Shown: positions 61,603 to 64,000 of the stretch, piece after piece
Numbering within the stretch: position 1 is the first letter of the stretch
Layout: each line of letters begins with the position of its first letter
NCBI RefSeq assembly: GCF_015350905.1
Contig: NZ_JADKRZ010000002.1
Location: forward strand, 496,001 to 560,000
Reading direction: 5' to 3'
DNA length: 64,000 nt
Origin: Curtobacterium sp. VKM Ac-2865
GTDB taxonomy: Bacteria; Actinomycetota; Actinomycetes; Actinomycetales; Microbacteriaceae
Position numbers and translations under genes: made by a program
The notes under the pieces: model-generated
The model's database searches: none
What the model was told of the DNA's origin: nothing
What the model saw: the letters and a program-made list of their open reading frames with translations, nothing else

Positions 61603-61640
61603 ACGGGAGGCTCCCCAGCAGCTGGTGGGGAGCCTCCCGT
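61603..61640 (-). terminator. Hairpin terminator of the GGGAGGCTCCCC family
   Basis: A 15-bp perfect stem (ACGGGAGGCTCCCCA with TGGGGAGCCTCCCGT) and an 8-base loop, downstream of the lipoprotein gene on the minus strand. Confidence 0.85.
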
Positions 61641-61687
61641 CCGATGCGTCCCGGCCACACGACGCAGGTGCCGTGCCGCTGTCGGTG

Positions 61688-62257
61688 TCAGTCGGTGGGT
61701 GGTTTCGTCCCGCGCTGCAGGGCCTCGACGACGGCGACGGCCCGCCCGACGAGCGCGGCGTCGGAGTCGCGGCCCTGCACCCGGTAGTCGGAGGAGATGC
61801 CGTCGCCACCGGTGCCGGTGGACGGCAGCGGGTCGCCGAGCGCCACGACGACGACGCCGGCGTCGTGCGCCGTCTGCACCTCTCCCGTCAGGGCGTCCGG
61901 GTCGGCGGCCTCGACCAGGAGCGCCTTCGCGCCGTCGCGCACGAGCTCGCGGATGGCCGATGCCTGCGACGCTGCCGGATCGGTCGGGCTGGCGACCCGG
62001 ACGTCCGGGCGGAAGCCCGCTGTGGTGAGGTCCTCGCGGAACCGGTCGGGCAGTGCCACGCCACCGGAGCTCGCACCGGGCGTCGCGTCGGTGGCCAGCA
62101 GGACCACACCGACGACCGCGTGCTGGTCGAAGCCGCCGTCCGAGCTCGTGAGGTCCGTGCTCTTGACCGGGGTCGGCGCCATCGAGGTCGTGCCCGTGCA
62201 CCCGGCGAGCGCGGCGACGGTGCTCAGCGCGATGGCGGCGGCCAGGATGCGGCGCAC
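61688..62257 (-). CDS. Lipoprotein with periplasmic-binding-like fold
   Basis: A 189-residue lipoprotein (lipobox LAGC, Cys at about residue 19). HAVVGVVLLATDATPG, then AIRELVRDGAKALLVEAADPDAL and AGVVVVALGDPLP resemble one lobe of sugar-binding proteins of the LacI/RbsB type, but at under 200 residues only part of the usual two-lobe structure is present. GTG 62257 has AGGAGG 4 bases upstream. No transporter is adjacent. Confidence 0.78.
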   Translation of the reverse strand: MRRILAAAIALSTVAALAGCTGTTSMAPTPVKSTDLTSSDGGFDQHAVVGVVLLATDATPGASSGGVALPDRFREDLTTAGFRPDVRVASPTDPAASQASAIRELVRDGAKALLVEAADPDALTGEVQTAHDAGVVVVALGDPLPSTGTGGDGISSDYRVQGRDSDAALVGRAVAVVEALQRGTKPPTD

Positions 62258-62282
62258 GGTTCCTCCTCGTCGTGGGTCCCCC

Positions 62283-62338
62283 ACGCTACCCGTTCCCGGT
62301 CCCCGGGCCCCGGTCCTGGTGACGCTACCCGTTCCCGG
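62283..62338 (-). repeat. 39-bp-spaced duplication of the MFS gene end
   Basis: ACGCTACCCGTTCCCGG occurs at 62283-62299 and 62322-62338, 39 bases apart. Each copy holds the final codons Gly-Asn-Gly and TAG of the MFS gene in the same reading frame. Confidence 0.85.
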
Positions 62339-63743
62339 AGGACGGAGCCGGGACCGGACCAAGCCGCCGGACCGCGGCCAGCCCGACCAGGGTGATGACG
62401 GTCATCGCCGCGAAGACCAAGGCGAAGGCCGTGGGATGGTCCCGACCGCCGGCGGAGGTGAACAGCAGCCCCGCGACGGCGAGCCCCACCACGCTGCCGG
62501 CGGCGTCCGCGATCGTCAGGGCCGAGCTCGCGAAGCCGTCGTCGCCCTCGGTGGAGAACCGGAGCGTCAGCGTCGAGGTCCTGGGGTAGGCGAAGCCCAT
62601 CCCCGCCCCGCCGACGAACCACCCCGCCACCAGCACCCACACGGGCAGGTCCCACGCGGCCACCGCGAGCGCGGCCACCAGGCTGACGAGCACGAGCGCC
62701 AGCCCGATGCCGAACACCCGCGCGGCCGGCAGCCGCCGCTCCCCCAGCCGGCCGTTCAGCCAGCTCGCGCTGGCCCAGCTCAGTGCGGAGACCGTCAGCG
62801 CCAGCCCGGCGTCCGACGCGGACAGGCCGTGCTGGGCCTGCAGCAGGAACGGGACGTAGGCCTCGCTGCCGAAGAACCCGGCCGCGAGCACGCCGCGCAG
62901 CAACACGACCGACGGCAGCCCCGGGCCCGCGGTCAGCGTCCGTCGGGGCAACAGCGGGCGGAGGGCGAACCACGCACCGACGAGCCCGATCACCACCGCC
63001 AGGACCCGCAGCACCACGGGCAGGTCCGGCGCGACGTTGAGCAGCAGCACCGCGACGGCCGCGGCGACGGACCACCCGATGCGGGCGCGCTGCCACGGTG
63101 GCCGGAGCTCGGGCGCCGGCGGGTGCAGGTGACGGAGCGTGGGCACGAGCAGCACGAAGGCGACGACCGCGATCACGAGGGCACCGGCGAAGACCCAGTG
63201 CCAGCTCGCGAGCTCGGTGACGTAGCCGGCGATCGCAGGACCCACGAGCGCCGGCACCACCCACGCGGCGGCGAACCCGGCGAACACCGGGCCGTGCAGG
63301 TCCTCGGGGAAGACCCGCGCGACCAGCACGTACAGGACGACGTCGATCGCGCCCGCGCCGAAGCCCTCGACCAGGCGGCCGGCGAGGAACACGGGCATCG
63401 TCGGGGCGAGCATCACGATCGCCGTCCCGATGGCGAAGAGCATCGCCGACACCCACGCCACGACCCGGCCGCCGGCGCGGTCGGTCCAGTTGCCCGCGAG
63501 CACCATCCCCGGGACGCCCGCCGCGAGCGGGGCGGCGAAGCTCAGGGAGTAGAGGGTCTCCCCGTGCAGGTCGCGGCTGATCACCGGCATGATCGTCGTC
63601 ATCGCCAGGTTCTGGAACGCGGCCACCGCGACGATGGCGACCATGCCGATCGTCGGCAGCGCGTACCCCCGGCTGAACAGGGACGGCCGCGGTGCCGCGG
63701 TGGGCCCGCGGCCATCGGTGGTCCTGCGTCCGTCGGTGGTCAC
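62325..63743 (-). CDS. MFS transporter
   Basis: A 472-residue major facilitator with 12-14 predicted helices. GNWTDRAGGRVVAWVSA is the loop 2-3 motif A, followed by LAGRLVEGFGAGAIDVVLYVLVAR, as in DHA-type drug exporters. The ATG at 63743 is the first start of the open frame. The stop lies within a duplicated 17-base sequence. The substrate is not evident. Confidence 0.88.
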   Translation of the reverse strand: MTTDGRRTTDGRGPTAAPRPSLFSRGYALPTIGMVAIVAVAAFQNLAMTTIMPVISRDLHGETLYSLSFAAPLAAGVPGMVLAGNWTDRAGGRVVAWVSAMLFAIGTAIVMLAPTMPVFLAGRLVEGFGAGAIDVVLYVLVARVFPEDLHGPVFAGFAAAWVVPALVGPAIAGYVTELASWHWVFAGALVIAVVAFVLLVPTLRHLHPPAPELRPPWQRARIGWSVAAAVAVLLLNVAPDLPVVLRVLAVVIGLVGAWFALRPLLPRRTLTAGPGLPSVVLLRGVLAAGFFGSEAYVPFLLQAQHGLSASDAGLALTVSALSWASASWLNGRLGERRLPAARVFGIGLALVLVSLVAALAVAAWDLPVWVLVAGWFVGGAGMGFAYPRTSTLTLRFSTEGDDGFASSALTIADAAGSVVGLAVAGLLFTSAGGRDHPTAFALVFAAMTVITLVGLAAVRRLGPVPAPSSGNG

Positions 63744-63788
63744 GCGACCATCGTAGGAGCGGCCGGGGACACCTGCTGCGCGGGGACC

Positions 63789-63840
63789 ACCGCGCGAGCG
63801 CTTGCTGCGCTCGGGACTACCGCGCGAGCGCCTGCTGCAC
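63789..63840 (-). repeat. 30-bp-spaced duplication of a gene end
   Basis: ACCGCGCGAGCGCTTGCTGC (63789-63808) and ACCGCGCGAGCGCCTGCTGC (63819-63838) lie 30 bases apart with one difference. The copy after the stop again reads AQQALAR in frame. A still more diverged third copy may precede at about 63760. Confidence 0.8.
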
Positions 63841-64000
63841 GTCGGCGACCAGGTCGCCCGCGTCCTCGATGCCGACGGACAGCCGCACGACGTTCTCCGG
63901 CACGGCCAGCTCGGTGCCCTTCACCGACGCGTGGGTCATCTCGCTCGGGTACCCGATGAGCGACTCCACCCCACCGAGCGACTCCGCGAGCGCGAACAGC
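63817..64000 (-). CDS. 3' end of a cystathionine gamma-synthase-type enzyme
   Basis: Only the last 60 codons are in the window; the gene runs off the right end. They carry the C-terminal block of PLP-dependent Cys/Met metabolism enzymes: SLGGVESLIGYPSEMTHASV, then ELAVPENVVRLSVGIEDAGDLVADVQQALAR. This suits cystathionine gamma-synthase (metB) or a close relative such as cystathionine gamma-lyase; the fragment cannot separate them. Confidence 0.85.
   Translation of the reverse strand, partial: LFALAESLGGVESLIGYPSEMTHASVKGTELAVPENVVRLSVGIEDAGDLVADVQQALAR

Larger units (their letters stand above)
61318..61687. other. Intergenic region with operator palindrome and terminator
   Basis: No gene is seen. 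It holds the inverted repeat GTGGAACCA / TGGTTCCAC (61423-61431, 61444-61452), a TACAGT -10-like box for the protease gene (61414-61409) and, at 61603-61640, a terminator hairpin of the GGGAGGCTC family. Confidence 0.6.

Overview
The window is a very GC-rich actinobacterial chromosome segment. The gene set (ClpC, a group 2-like sigma-70 factor, a cold-shock protein with a long leader, PH-domain proteins ahead of lysS, glucosylglycerate enzymes) and the many starts only 6-7 bases after a -10 box suggest Microbacteriaceae, probably a Curtobacterium-like organism. The assignment is inference from gene content; no database was searched.

Layout. 1-5.5 kb: end of a membrane-protein gene, two bacterial PH-domain proteins, a DUF2520-type Rossmann protein, a four-helix membrane protein, then lysS. 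6-12.3 kb: sigma factor, CX5R phosphatase, NAD kinase, a stand-alone Clp-N protein, clpC. 12.4-19.3 kb: SRPBCC protein, N-acetylglutamate-synthase-like GNAT, a low-GC DUF3800 gene, lipoprotein, cspA, SseB-like protein, radA, SGNH hydrolase, tRNA-Ser(CGA). 19.4-22.7 kb (just after the tRNA): a broken ribokinase remnant fused into the rbsD operon, and a three-gene polymorphic toxin locus (ESAT-6-size partner, PD-(D/E)XK-tailed toxin, presumed immunity gene). 22.7-34.4 kb: DUF4232 lipoprotein, two-component system, secreted proteins, and a four-gene translationally coupled MacB/FtsX-type ABC system. 34.6-50.7 kb: small enzymes and regulators, MTA/SAH nucleosidase, MFS and MATE exporters, a NarL-type two-component system next to a NatAB-like ABC exporter, and a glucosyl/mannosyl-3-phosphoglycerate synthase plus phosphatase pair. 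50.7-53.7 kb: palindromic repeat cluster, DUF808 protein, XRE-ImmA/PIN toxin-antitoxin-like pair. 53.7-64 kb: CutC, M81 metallopeptidase, ROK regulator, an orphan peptide-type binding protein ending at a G16C33 homopolymer block, sedolisin protease, lipoprotein, MFS exporter and the end of a cystathionine gamma-synthase-like gene.

Most striking patterns. (1) Five genes end inside short direct repeats whose spacings are mainly multiples of three (18, 27, 21/42, 39 and 30 bp) and which straddle the stop codon, so that coding sense continues or the stop is duplicated in frame. (2) Six intergenic hairpins share one primary sequence core (GGAGGC, usually GGGAGGCTC), and a near-copy lies inside an ABC permease gene. 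(3) Five GGGGTAC/GTACCCC sites lie in about 250 bp upstream of the sigma factor. (4) The toxin locus, the free-standing Clp-N protein beside clpC, and an ABC ATPase with an AbrB-like tail are the best protein-level leads.
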